Shown: positions 36,848 to 44,643 of the stretch, piece after piece
Position numbering within the stretch: the first letter of the stretch is position 1
How the letters are laid out: each line of letters opens with the position of its first letter
Assembly: GCF_001953865.1 (NCBI RefSeq)
Contig: NZ_MQUQ01000009.1
Span: forward strand, 62,001 to 126,000
DNA from: Amycolatopsis coloradensis
Lineage (GTDB): Bacteria > Actinomycetota > Actinomycetes > Mycobacteriales > Pseudonocardiaceae
Direction: 5' to 3'
DNA: 64,000 bases
Position numbers and translations under genes: made by a program
Notes under the pieces: generated by a model
Told to the model about the DNA's origin: nothing
Seen by the model: the letters and a program-made list of their open reading frames with translations, nothing else
Databases searched by the model: none

Positions 36848-36883
36848 TTGCCAGACCGAGTAAGAGTCGTCTAGACTCAAACT
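36848..36883 (+). promoter_or_regulatory. Leaderless promoter with operator overlapping -10
   Basis: TTGCCA (36848-36853) and TAGACT (36872-36877), 18 bases apart, form a good housekeeping promoter. The ATG of the next gene begins six bases after the -10 box, so the message is probably leaderless. The inverted repeat GAGTC-GTCTA-GACTC (36864-36878) covers the -10 box, where a bound protein would block the polymerase. Confidence 0.65.
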
Positions 36884-37852
36884 ATGCTCACCAGGGACGA
36901 AGCCGTGACGATGATCGAGAACTCAGTCGACGCGGCCACGCTGTTCGCCCACCACCGCTACCGCGAACTGGCGGCCGTGCTGCACCCGGACCGGAATCCC
37001 GGCGACCCGCGGGCCCATGAAGCGGCCGCCACCCTCAATCGCCTCTATGCCGACTGGAAGCAATCCCGCCGACAAACGGTCACCACCGCGACGGCGGCTT
37101 ATCCGCTGACCCGGCCGCACGCGGTGGGCAGCATCGCGACGACCTATCGCACCACCGGACCTCATCTGGTCAAAATCGTGCGCGATCCGGCGCTCAATCC
37201 GCTGATCCACGCCGAATGGGCGGCGTTGCGCACGCTCGACGGCTTCACCGAACGGCACCGCTGGCTGCGCCCCTACTACCCGAGACTGCTCGACATCTCG
37301 GGCCCGGTGGCACGGGGCGACCGGGCGTTCAGCGTCCTCGACCCGCTCATCGACGGGTTCATCACCCTCGCCGACATCGCGAAGGCCTTCCCGGACGGTC
37401 TCGACGGCCGCGACTACGCCTGGATGCACCGCCGCCTGCTGCGTGCCGTGGCGGGTGCGCACCGCGCGGGTGTCGTCCACGGCCATCTCACCGCGGACAA
37501 CGTGCTGGTCCACCCCGGGCAGCACGGCATCGTCCTGGCCGGCTGGTCCTTCGCCGTCGAGGACGGCGCGCTCCCCCTGGCGGCGGACAAGTCCGTCGAC
37601 TACCCGCCCGAGATCCGCAAAGGACTGCCGATGACCGCGGCCACCGACGTCCACATGCTGCACAGCCTCATGCTTTCCCTGCTGGCGCCACGGGAAACCC
37701 GCCAACGCGAGTTCGCGACGTGGTGCGCCCAGGAATCCCCGGGCAGGCGGCCCGACGCCACCGATCTGCTCGACGAGTACGACGACCTGCTCGGCGAGCT
37801 GTACGGCCCCCGCACCTTCCGACCGTTCATCATCCCCGAGACAGGAGTTTGA
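36884..37852 (+). CDS. J-domain-like/pseudokinase fusion protein
   Basis: A 322-residue protein, first of a four-gene operon. Residues 20-60 resemble a J-domain, with the HPD tripeptide at 34-36 (AAVLHPDRNPGDPRAHEAA). Residues 85-310 follow a protein-kinase layout: VKI with Lys97, a helix Glu111 in HAEWAALRTL, and a catalytic-loop-like VVHGHLTADNVLV. There the HRD aspartate is replaced (HGH, 199-201) while the loop Asn206 is kept, and the DFG position reads LAGWS. It is therefore probably a pseudokinase, or an atypical ATP-binding scaffold. Leaderless start; two bases separate its stop from the VWA gene. Confidence 0.65.
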   Translation: MLTRDEAVTMIENSVDAATLFAHHRYRELAAVLHPDRNPGDPRAHEAAATLNRLYADWKQSRRQTVTTATAAYPLTRPHAVGSIATTYRTTGPHLVKIVRDPALNPLIHAEWAALRTLDGFTERHRWLRPYYPRLLDISGPVARGDRAFSVLDPLIDGFITLADIAKAFPDGLDGRDYAWMHRRLLRAVAGAHRAGVVHGHLTADNVLVHPGQHGIVLAGWSFAVEDGALPLAADKSVDYPPEIRKGLPMTAATDVHMLHSLMLSLLAPRETRQREFATWCAQESPGRRPDATDLLDEYDDLLGELYGPRTFRPFIIPETGV

Positions 37853-37854
37853 CC

Positions 37855-38829
37855 ATGGGACACGGACACTGGGACGACAACGCCTACGCCGCCGCGAAAA
37901 CCTTCCGCGCGGCCAAGGGCGAGGACGATTTCGGCTACAGCGCCGGTCTTCGCAAGAAGCCGGCCTCCGCGTGGAAAGCCGCGCGAGCGCTCGATCCGGC
38001 GAACGCCATCCGGGAGTGCCGGGATTCGGCCGAGCACGCCGATTCGACGCCGATCGCGGTGCTGTTCGACGTCACCGGCTCGATGCGCCGGGTGCCCCGG
38101 ATCATGCAGGGCAAGCTCGGCAAACTGCACGGCCTGCTGAAGCGCCGGGGCTATCTGGCCGACCCGCAGGTCCTGTTCGGCGCGATCGGCGACGCCGACA
38201 GCGACCGGGTGCCGTTGCAGATCGGCCAGTTCGAATCGGACAACCGGATGGACGAACAACTGCGCACGATCTTCCTCGAAGGGGGTGGTGGCGGGCAGAA
38301 GAGCGAGTCCTATGAACTGGCCGCCTATTTCATGGCCAGGCACGTGGTCACCGACGCGTGGCGGAACCGCGGCCGCAAGGGCTACCTGTTCATCATCGGC
38401 GACGAGCTGAACAAGCCCGCGCTGGAGGCCCGCCACCTGCGCCGGGTGCTCGGTGACGACGTGCGGGAGGACATCGATCCCGCGTCGGTGTACCGGGAGC
38501 TGGCCCGCAAGTGGCACGTCTACTTCGTGCTGCCGAACCAGTCGTCGTACTACAACGATCCGGAGATCGGCGAGCACTGGAGCGGCCTGCTCGGCCAGAA
38601 CTTCCTCAAACTCGACGACCCCGGCGCGGTGTGCGAACTGATCGCGGCCACGATCGGGCTGGAGGAACAGGTCGTCGACGTCGACCGGGCCCTCGCCGAC
38701 CTCGCGGACGTCGGTTCGGTGGCCGAGAGCAGGGCGGTCGGCAAGGCGCTGGCGAAACTGGGCACCAGGACGGTCGTCACCTCGGCGGTGCCCGAGCCCG
38801 CCGGCCCGGACGACGTGGTGCTGCGGTGA
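37855..38829 (+). CDS. VWA-domain protein of the four-gene operon
   Basis: A 324-residue cytoplasmic protein. The N-terminal 60 residues (MGHGHWDDNAYAAAKTFRAA) precede a von Willebrand A-type domain starting at IAVLFDVTGSM, where residues 72-76 form a metal-site motif of D-x-T-x-S form. GYLFIIGDELN is the later metal-site strand. There is no signal peptide or membrane helix. The domain usually mediates metal-dependent protein contacts, often with ATPases or kinases. AGGAG lies eight bases before the ATG. The last base triplet overlaps the PurA-like gene start (GTGA). Confidence 0.75.
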   Translation: MGHGHWDDNAYAAAKTFRAAKGEDDFGYSAGLRKKPASAWKAARALDPANAIRECRDSAEHADSTPIAVLFDVTGSMRRVPRIMQGKLGKLHGLLKRRGYLADPQVLFGAIGDADSDRVPLQIGQFESDNRMDEQLRTIFLEGGGGGQKSESYELAAYFMARHVVTDAWRNRGRKGYLFIIGDELNKPALEARHLRRVLGDDVREDIDPASVYRELARKWHVYFVLPNQSSYYNDPEIGEHWSGLLGQNFLKLDDPGAVCELIAATIGLEEQVVDVDRALADLADVGSVAESRAVGKALAKLGTRTVVTSAVPEPAGPDDVVLR

Positions 38830-40019
38830 ACCTCCTCGACGGACATGTGGTGGTGGTCGGACTCGGCTTCGGCGACGAAGGCAAAGGAGCCGTGGTGGAC
38901 GCGCTCTGCGCCGACCGGCCGACCACCGCCGTCGTCCGCTTCAACGGGGGCGCGCAGGCCGCGCACAACGTCGTCGCGAACGGACGGCATCACACCTTCA
39001 GCCAGTTCGGGGCGGGCACGTTCGCCGATGTGCCCACCCACCTTTCGCGGTTCGTGCTGGTCGAGCCGTTCGCGCTGGCCGCCGAAGCCCGGCATCTGCA
39101 AACCGCAGGTGTCCGGAATCCGCTCTCGCTGCTGAGCGTGGACGGGCGGGCGCTGCTCACGACCCCGTTCCACATCCATGCCAACCGGGCGAGAGAGGTG
39201 GCGCGCGACGCGAAACGGCACGGCTCCTGCGGGAAGGGCATCGGCGAGACCGTCTGGTACTCACTGCTGGCCGGGGCCGCGCCGGGCGAGGTGGTGGAGA
39301 ACCAGGAGGTAATCGGGACACCGGGTGACGCGCCGACCGTCGCCGACTGCGCCCGGCCGTCGGTGCTGCGGCGCAAACTCGACGCGCTCGCCCGGTTCTA
39401 CGCCCCGCTCGCCACTTCGCCGCACGGCGTGGACGAGCTGGTGGCGCTGTACCGCGACTTCGCGGACGCGGTGCGGATCACCGACAGTGCCGAAACGGGT
39501 CGGCTCGCGGACTCCGGGCGGCTGGTTTTCGAGGGAGCGCAGGGGGTTCTCCTCGACCAGCACCACGGGTTCCACCCGCATACGACCTGGTCGACCACCA
39601 CCCCGCACAACGCCCGCGAACTACTGGGCGGGCGCGCGCACGCCGTCGTGGGTGTCACGCGGACCTACCTCACGCGGCACGGCGCGGGGCCGTTGCCGAC
39701 CGAGTCCGCCTCCGTGCTCGCCCGGTTCCCCGAGGCGCACAACGGAACCGGCGATTTCCAGGGCGCGTGGCGGGCGGGCCATCTCGACGCGGCCTTGCTG
39801 GATTACGCGATCGCGGCCTGCGACGGTGTGGACGCGCTCGCGGTGACCCACCTCGACGCGACCGGGCTGAAGGTCGTCCCCGGGGACGGCTCCCCCGCCG
39901 TCGGCCTGGCGGATCCACTGGCCTGGTTCGGTGCGCGGCTGCCGGTGGCCGTCACCGGACACGGCCCGGACAGGGCCGGTTACCGGGTCACGGAGGCAAG
40001 GTCGACAATCAACGCGTGA
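38826..40019 (+). CDS. Adenylosuccinate synthetase-like protein with altered aspartate loop
   Basis: A 397-residue PurA homologue. It has the GTP/IMP motif GFGDEGKG (residues 14-21) with the catalytic Asp, the catalytic His47 in GGAQAAHNVV, EGAQGVLLDQHHG, and RHGAGPLPTES. PurA enzymes usually have about 430 residues. The L-aspartate-binding loop, normally T-G-R-R-R ahead of GWLD, here reads TGDFQGAWRAGHLD, so the loop arginines are lost. The enzyme may activate IMP or a similar nucleotide but join it to a different amine, or bind without catalysis. It is unlikely to be the housekeeping PurA. It overlaps both neighbours by four bases. Confidence 0.78.
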   Translation: MNLLDGHVVVVGLGFGDEGKGAVVDALCADRPTTAVVRFNGGAQAAHNVVANGRHHTFSQFGAGTFADVPTHLSRFVLVEPFALAAEARHLQTAGVRNPLSLLSVDGRALLTTPFHIHANRAREVARDAKRHGSCGKGIGETVWYSLLAGAAPGEVVENQEVIGTPGDAPTVADCARPSVLRRKLDALARFYAPLATSPHGVDELVALYRDFADAVRITDSAETGRLADSGRLVFEGAQGVLLDQHHGFHPHTTWSTTTPHNARELLGGRAHAVVGVTRTYLTRHGAGPLPTESASVLARFPEAHNGTGDFQGAWRAGHLDAALLDYAIAACDGVDALAVTHLDATGLKVVPGDGSPAVGLADPLAWFGARLPVAVTGHGPDRAGYRVTEARSTINA

Positions 40020-40648
40020 TCGAGTCGACGCCGGTGTCCGTGGACGTGCTCGTGGTGCGCTTCGCCCCCGGCAGCCGGACCGTGCTGCTGGGAATCGCGC
40101 CGCGAGCCGCCGAGCCGTTCGAGGGCGACCTCGCCCTGCCCGGGGTGCTGCTCGGGCTCGGGGAGCGACTGCGGGACGCGGCGCGGCGCGCGGTGGTCGC
40201 CAAGCTCGGGCTGCCGCCGGACGCGCTCTCGGCGTCGGGACAGCTCGCCACCTTCGACGAGCCGAATCGTGACCCCCGCGGTCCCACGCTCTCCATCGCC
40301 TTGTGGGCCACGGTGGATCCCGCGCTCGACGAACCGGGGAACGTGGTGTGGGCCCCGCTGGACGAGGTCCCGCCACTGGCGTTCGACCACGACCGGATCG
40401 TGGCCGACTGCCGCCCGATGCTGGCCGAACGGCTGTGGCGGGACGTCGCCTTCACCGCCGGGCTGCTGGGACCGATCTTCACCACGGCGCAGGCGCTCGA
40501 CGTCACCGAGGCGCTGACCGGGGACCGCCCCTATCCGGCCAACCTCGGCCGGACGATGGAGCGGGTCCCCGGGTTGCGGCGCACCACCGAACACGCGGCC
40601 GCCCTCCCCAAGGGAGGACGGCCGCCGTCGTTGTGGCGCTGGGAGTGA
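40016..40648 (+). CDS. NrtR-like regulator with inactive Nudix domain
   Basis: A 210-residue protein. Residues 8-120 form a Nudix fold, but the Nudix box (about 43-66, GVLLGLGE, then RDAARRAVVAKLGL) has lost the catalytic REUXEE glutamates. Residues 130-210 resemble the winged helix of NrtR regulators (PIFTTAQALDVTEALTG, ending GGRPPSLWRW). NrtR proteins sense ADP-ribose-like nucleotides with a dead Nudix pocket and repress nearby operons. It overlaps the PurA-like gene by four bases (GTGA). It is the natural candidate for the repressor binding the operator at 36864. Confidence 0.72.
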   Translation: MIESTPVSVDVLVVRFAPGSRTVLLGIAPRAAEPFEGDLALPGVLLGLGERLRDAARRAVVAKLGLPPDALSASGQLATFDEPNRDPRGPTLSIALWATVDPALDEPGNVVWAPLDEVPPLAFDHDRIVADCRPMLAERLWRDVAFTAGLLGPIFTTAQALDVTEALTGDRPYPANLGRTMERVPGLRRTTEHAAALPKGGRPPSLWRWE

Positions 40649-40653
40649 CGAGG

Positions 40654-41412
40654 TCAGATCCCGCAGGAAGAGGCCGACCAGAACCGGCTGGACCGGTGAG
40701 CCACGTGCGTGTGATCGTCGTGGCCGGGGTAGCCCGGGCCGAGGATCTCACTGAACCCGTGGTTGCGGGCCTGCTTCGCCAGCCCGCAGAAGCCCTGCGA
40801 GCCCGCCCCGAGGTCGACGGCGTCGCCGTAGAGGTGACGGCTGTTGGTCGCCCCGCCGACCGCGTTGTTGCAGGCGACACTGCGGAAGCCGCCGTTGACG
40901 TCGATCGGCCGGTCGCCCATGGCGTGCCGCATCGCCTGAAGCTTCCACATCGACACCAGCGCGTTGGCCTTCGCCGTCGCCGCCGAGACATTGCCGCCCG
41001 ACCAGTCGGAGTTGCACCGGTTCAGTTCGGCGTAGGTGAAGTTGACCGGCGAGCAGTCGTCGTCCTGCAACGCGTAGAGCTTCGTGAACGTGGCCGATCC
41101 CGCGATGCCGTCCGCGCCCAGCCCGTAAGCCTGCTGGAATCGGGTGACCGCGGCCTTGGTGCCCGCGCCGAATTGGCCGTCGATGGCGAGCACGCCACCG
41201 TAGCCGGGATAACCGGCCACGCGGATCTGCAACTGACGGACGTCCTCACCGGACGCGCCCTCGGACAGCGTGCGTCCCCAGGAGTAACAGGCGTCGGCGA
41301 CGGACACGTCTCCCGCCGTCACCGGGCCCGGGTCGGCGGCGGCCGGAGCGGCCACCGCGGTACCGAGCCCGGCCACCAGGGCGAGCATCGGCAGTAAAAG
41401 ACGAATGCGCAT
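40654..41412 (-). CDS. Secreted peptidoglycan hydrolase, M15-type with PG-binding domain
   Basis: A 252-residue exported protein. A signal peptide (about residues 1-27) is followed by a peptidoglycan-binding domain (GASGEDVRQLQIRVAGYPGY, IDGQFGAGTKAAVTRFQQ, LGADGIAGSATFTKL). The C-terminal zinc peptidase domain of the VanY/M15 type has SRHLYGDAVDLG and DDHTHV supplying the His-Asp-His zinc ligands. It likely cleaves D-Ala-type bonds in the wall. It converges on the NrtR-like gene, with five bases between stops. Confidence 0.88.
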   Translation of the reverse strand: MRIRLLLPMLALVAGLGTAVAAPAAADPGPVTAGDVSVADACYSWGRTLSEGASGEDVRQLQIRVAGYPGYGGVLAIDGQFGAGTKAAVTRFQQAYGLGADGIAGSATFTKLYALQDDDCSPVNFTYAELNRCNSDWSGGNVSAATAKANALVSMWKLQAMRHAMGDRPIDVNGGFRSVACNNAVGGATNSRHLYGDAVDLGAGSQGFCGLAKQARNHGFSEILGPGYPGHDDHTHVAHRSSRFWSASSCGI

Positions 41413-41654
41413 GACAGGAACACCTTTCGAGGCAGGGAAGGTGAGAGACCCGTGACCCCCACGGGTTGTCAACGATTCACAGGCTTGGATGCTAACGCGG
41501 TCCCGGGTGGCGTGCTGTGGGTCGTTCGACCCACAGGGACGGTTGTGGGGGCTTCAGTCCGTGAAGGACTCCTTGAGGGACCCTGGGTCCCTCGACGTTC
41601 CCCTCACTCGCGCCGGAACGTCACCCTGGCCTCGGCTCAGCCGCAACAACGGCG

Positions 41655-41711
41655 GCGCGTGAAGGCCCCCCTTGCCTCGGCTGAGCCGAGGGAAGGGGGG
41701 CCTTCACGCGC
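41655..41711. repeat. Family-B intergenic palindrome
   Basis: Arms start GCGCGTGAAGGCCCCCC and end GGGGGGCCTTCACGCGC, with the centre CTCGGCTGAGCCGAGG. It shares the CCCTCGGCTGAGCCGAGG-type core with the copy at 23505 but has one more C in the run, matched by one more G in the other arm. Confidence 0.88.
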
Positions 41712-41864
41712 TGAGAGCCTCCGAACATCAGCGATCACCGGCACCCTCGCTCCTGACTGTGCCCACAGCACGGAAGTACCGAACAAAGGAGGGCCGGTGG
41801 GCGCGTCTGGTAAAGCCCCTTTCCCTCGACTCAGCCGAAGAAACACGACCTTCACACCTTCCCC

Positions 41865-41921
41865 AGTACATGAAGGCCCCCTTACTTGCGCCTAGCGCAA
41901 GTAAGGGGGCCTTCATGTACT
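41865..41921. repeat. Family-A intergenic palindrome
   Basis: A 57-base palindrome with arms AGTACATGAAGGCCCCC and GGGGGCCTTCATGTACT and the centre GCGCCTAGCGC. Changes from other copies (ACATGAAGG for ACGTGAAGG, TTACTTGCG for TTCATTGCG) are matched in both arms. It lies 18 bases beyond the acyl-CoA synthetase stop and may be its terminator. Confidence 0.9.
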
Positions 41922-41939
41922 TCAGGAAGCGCGGACCCG

Positions 41940-43643
41940 TCAGCCCTTCAGCTGCGGGAAGTCCTCCTCACGGAACTCCCCCGCCGGCCGCTCGGCCGCG
42001 TCGGTCTCGCGTCCTCGCAATTCGACCCGGCGGATCTTGCCGGAGATCGTCTTGGGCAGCTCCGCGAACTCAAGGCGCCGGATCCGCTTGTACGGCGCCA
42101 GATGCTCACGGCAGAAGGCCAGGATGGACACCGCGGTGTCGGCGGTGGGCTCGTGCCCGTTCGTGAGCACGACGTACGCCTTCGGCACCGCGAGCCGGAT
42201 CGGGTCGGGCGCGGGGACCACGGCCGCTTCGGCGACCGCGTCGTGTTCCAGCAGGACGCTTTCCAGTTCGAACGGCGAGATCCGGTAGTCCGACGCCTTG
42301 AAGACGTCGTCCGTCCGGCCCACGTAGGTGATGTAGCCGCGTTCGTCGACCGAGCCGACGTCGCCGGTGTGGTAGAAGCCGTTCGCGAAGGCCGCGGCGG
42401 AGCGCTCGTCGTCGTCCGCGTACCCGGTCATCAGCCCGACCGGCCGCTTGTCGAGGTCGAGGCAGATCTCGCCTTCCTGCGCGCGTTCACCGGTGACGGG
42501 GTCCACGAGCGCGACGGTGAAGCCGGGCAGCGGTCGGCCCATCGACCCCGGCACGACGTCCTGACCGGGGGTGTTGGCGATCTGGACGCTGCTCTCGGTC
42601 TGGCCGAAACCGTCGCGAATCGTGACGCCCCAGGCCTTTTCGACCTGGTCGATCACTTCGGGATTGAGTGGTTCGCCCGCGCCGACGACCTTGCTCGGCG
42701 GCGTCTTCAGCACGGTCAGGTCCGCCTGGATGAGCATCCGCCACACCGTCGGCGGGGCACAGAAACTGGTGATGCCGCACCGCTGCATCTGCGCCATCAG
42801 GGAAACCGCGTCGAACCGCGCGTAGTTGTAGAGGAACACCGTCGCCTCGGCGTTCCATGGCGCGAAAACGTTGCTCCACGCGTGCTTCGCCCAGCCTGGT
42901 GAGGAGATGTTGAGGTGGACGTCGCCCGGTTCGAGACCGATCCAGTACATGGTGGACAGATGGCCGACCGGATACGAGACCTGCGTGTGCTGCACCAGTT
43001 TCGGCTTCGCTGTCGTGCCGGAGGTGAAGTACAGCAGGAGCGGGTCGTCAGCCGCCGTCGGACCGTCGGGAGTGAAGTCGTCCGCTTCCTCGTAGGCGTC
43101 CGCGAAGGACTGCCAGCCCTCGACCGGTTCGCCCACGGCGATCCGGGTGTAGTCGCCTTCGACGTTCTCGAACTTGTGCGCGTCGACGGAGCGGATCACC
43201 ACGTGTTTCGCCGCGCCCCGCTCCACCCGGTCGGTCAGGTCCGCCGGGCCGAGCAGGGTGGAGGCCGGGATGATGACCGCGCCCAGTTTGATCGCGGCGA
43301 GGATGGTCTGCCACAGCTCGCCCTGGTTGCCCAGCATCAGGAGCAGGCGGTCGCCCCTGGCCACGCCGAGCGAGCGCAGCCAGTTCGCGACCTGATTGGA
43401 CCGGCGCGCCATCTCCGGGTAGGTCCAGCGGTTCTCGATGCCGTCCTCTTCGACGATCCACAGCGCGTACCGGTCCTGGTTGGCCGGATCGGCCGCGACG
43501 ACGTCGAACCAGTCCAGCGCCCAGTTGAATTCGGCCTGCCGGGGCCAGGTGAAGTCGCGATACGCGGTTTCGTAGTCCTCGCGATGGGTCTGCAAGTAGT
43601 CCCGCGCCTCGCGGAACGTGCGGTGTGCCTCCGAAGCGCTCAC
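41940..43643 (-). CDS. Acyl-CoA synthetase (AMP-forming)
   Basis: A 567-residue ANL-superfamily ligase that activates a carboxylic acid to acyl-AMP and then acyl-CoA. The phosphate-binding loop is YFTSGTTAKPKLVQHT, followed by GFGQTESS, YHTGDVG and the C-terminal catalytic lysine in LPKTISGKIRR. The overall sequence resembles medium-chain or acetyl-CoA synthetase-like enzymes. GTG start with AGGAGGA six bases upstream. It follows the enoyl-CoA hydratase gene by 39 bases, so both probably serve one beta-oxidation or aromatic-acid route; the acid is unknown. Confidence 0.9.
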   Translation of the reverse strand: MSASEAHRTFREARDYLQTHREDYETAYRDFTWPRQAEFNWALDWFDVVAADPANQDRYALWIVEEDGIENRWTYPEMARRSNQVANWLRSLGVARGDRLLLMLGNQGELWQTILAAIKLGAVIIPASTLLGPADLTDRVERGAAKHVVIRSVDAHKFENVEGDYTRIAVGEPVEGWQSFADAYEEADDFTPDGPTAADDPLLLYFTSGTTAKPKLVQHTQVSYPVGHLSTMYWIGLEPGDVHLNISSPGWAKHAWSNVFAPWNAEATVFLYNYARFDAVSLMAQMQRCGITSFCAPPTVWRMLIQADLTVLKTPPSKVVGAGEPLNPEVIDQVEKAWGVTIRDGFGQTESSVQIANTPGQDVVPGSMGRPLPGFTVALVDPVTGERAQEGEICLDLDKRPVGLMTGYADDDERSAAAFANGFYHTGDVGSVDERGYITYVGRTDDVFKASDYRISPFELESVLLEHDAVAEAAVVPAPDPIRLAVPKAYVVLTNGHEPTADTAVSILAFCREHLAPYKRIRRLEFAELPKTISGKIRRVELRGRETDAAERPAGEFREEDFPQLKG

Positions 43644-43682
43644 GATCGTCCTCCTGGTCCGCTGGGTGGCCGCCGGTTCTTT

Positions 43683-44525
43683 CTACTCTCCCTTGAACTC
43701 GGGCGCGCGCCGCTCGAGGAAGGCCTGCACAGCCTCGGCGAGGTCCTTGCTGGGCAGGAACGCGGCGTTCCAGGCCGAGACGTAGCGCAGGCCTTCGGCC
43801 ACCTGGCGTTCGGTGTTGACCGAGAGGACGTTTTTGGTGCCCTGCACGACCAGCGGCGGGTTGGTGGCGATCTCCCCCGCCAGTTTGCGAGCCTCGGCCA
43901 GCAGCGTGTCCTGATCCGCGTGGACGTCGTTGACCAGGCCGATCTTCTCCGCGCGAGCCGCGTCGATGTCCTTGCCGGTCAACGCCAGTTCGCGCAGGTG
44001 TCCTTCGCCGATGATCGGCGCGAGCCGCTGCAGGCTGCCGAGGTCGGCCACGATCGCGACCTTGACCTCGCGCACGCTGAACTTCGCGTCCGCGCTCGCC
44101 AGGCGGATGTCGGCGGCCGCGATCACGTCGACGCCGCCGCCGATGCACCAGCCGGAAACAGCCGCGATGACCGGTTTGCGGCATTCGGCGATCGACGACA
44201 CGCTCGCCTGAAGGGTCTTGACCTCTTCGATGAACTTCGTCCGCGGGCCCGCGAGCGCGTCGCCGCCGAGCATTTCGCCCCAGCTGGGCATCATCGCGGG
44301 CAGATCGAGCCCGTACGAGAAATGCTTGCCGCTGCCGGTCAGCACAACCGCCCTGACCTGGGGGTCCGCGTCGAGCGCGCGAAAGACGATCGGCAGCTCA
44401 CGCCAGAAATCGGGGCCCATCGCGTTGCCCTTGGACGGACCGAGCAGCGTCACTTCGGCGACGTGCCCGTCAAGGTCCACCTTGAGCGAAACGAGATCGG
44501 GAAGACTGTCAGCTGTAGCGGTCAT
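43683..44525 (-). CDS. Enoyl-CoA hydratase/isomerase (crotonase) family protein
   Basis: A 280-residue crotonase-fold protein. The oxyanion-hole segments are KHFSYGLDLPAM and SGWCIGGGVDVIAAADIR; VREVKVAIVADLGSLQRL contains the acidic position typical of dienoyl-CoA isomerases (ECH1-like) rather than of classical hydratases. It is probably co-transcribed with the acyl-CoA synthetase that follows. Two in-frame ATG codons 18 bases apart are possible starts; neither has a strong site, and the second (MTATADSL) was chosen. Confidence 0.85.
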   Translation of the reverse strand: MTATADSLPDLVSLKVDLDGHVAEVTLLGPSKGNAMGPDFWRELPIVFRALDADPQVRAVVLTGSGKHFSYGLDLPAMMPSWGEMLGGDALAGPRTKFIEEVKTLQASVSSIAECRKPVIAAVSGWCIGGGVDVIAAADIRLASADAKFSVREVKVAIVADLGSLQRLAPIIGEGHLRELALTGKDIDAARAEKIGLVNDVHADQDTLLAEARKLAGEIATNPPLVVQGTKNVLSVNTERQVAEGLRYVSAWNAAFLPSKDLAEAVQAFLERRAPEFKGE

Positions 44526-44643
44526 GAGGTCATCTTGACTCATGTGATCGACAGGCTGCCAACGGCCACTGTGCCCGGCCGCACCTGAGATGCTTTCCTG
44601 GTAATACCGGCGAGTACCGACGATCGACGAAGGACGGTGGGAG

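Larger units (their letters stand above)
41413..41939. other. Gene-free stretch made of repeat copies
   Basis: The 527 bases between the peptidoglycan hydrolase and the acyl-CoA synthetase hold no credible gene. They contain four palindrome units: a half copy at 41561-41593 (GTGAAGGACTCCTTGAGGG, then only GGGTCCCTC), an intact family-B copy at 41655-41711, a decayed copy at 41811-41855, and an intact family-A copy at 41865-41921. The clustering suggests a hot spot for insertion or duplication of these elements. Confidence 0.75.

Noticed and set aside
38826..40019. PurA-like gene as a phage-type PurZ for diaminopurine DNA
   Set aside because: The catalytic Asp of GDEGKG is kept, and there is no phage context, HD phosphohydrolase or DpoZ-type polymerase nearby.
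41752..41904. Short open frames inside the palindromic repeats
   Set aside because: The same frames recur wherever the repeats occur and come from the repeat sequence itself; there are no ribosome sites or family motifs.
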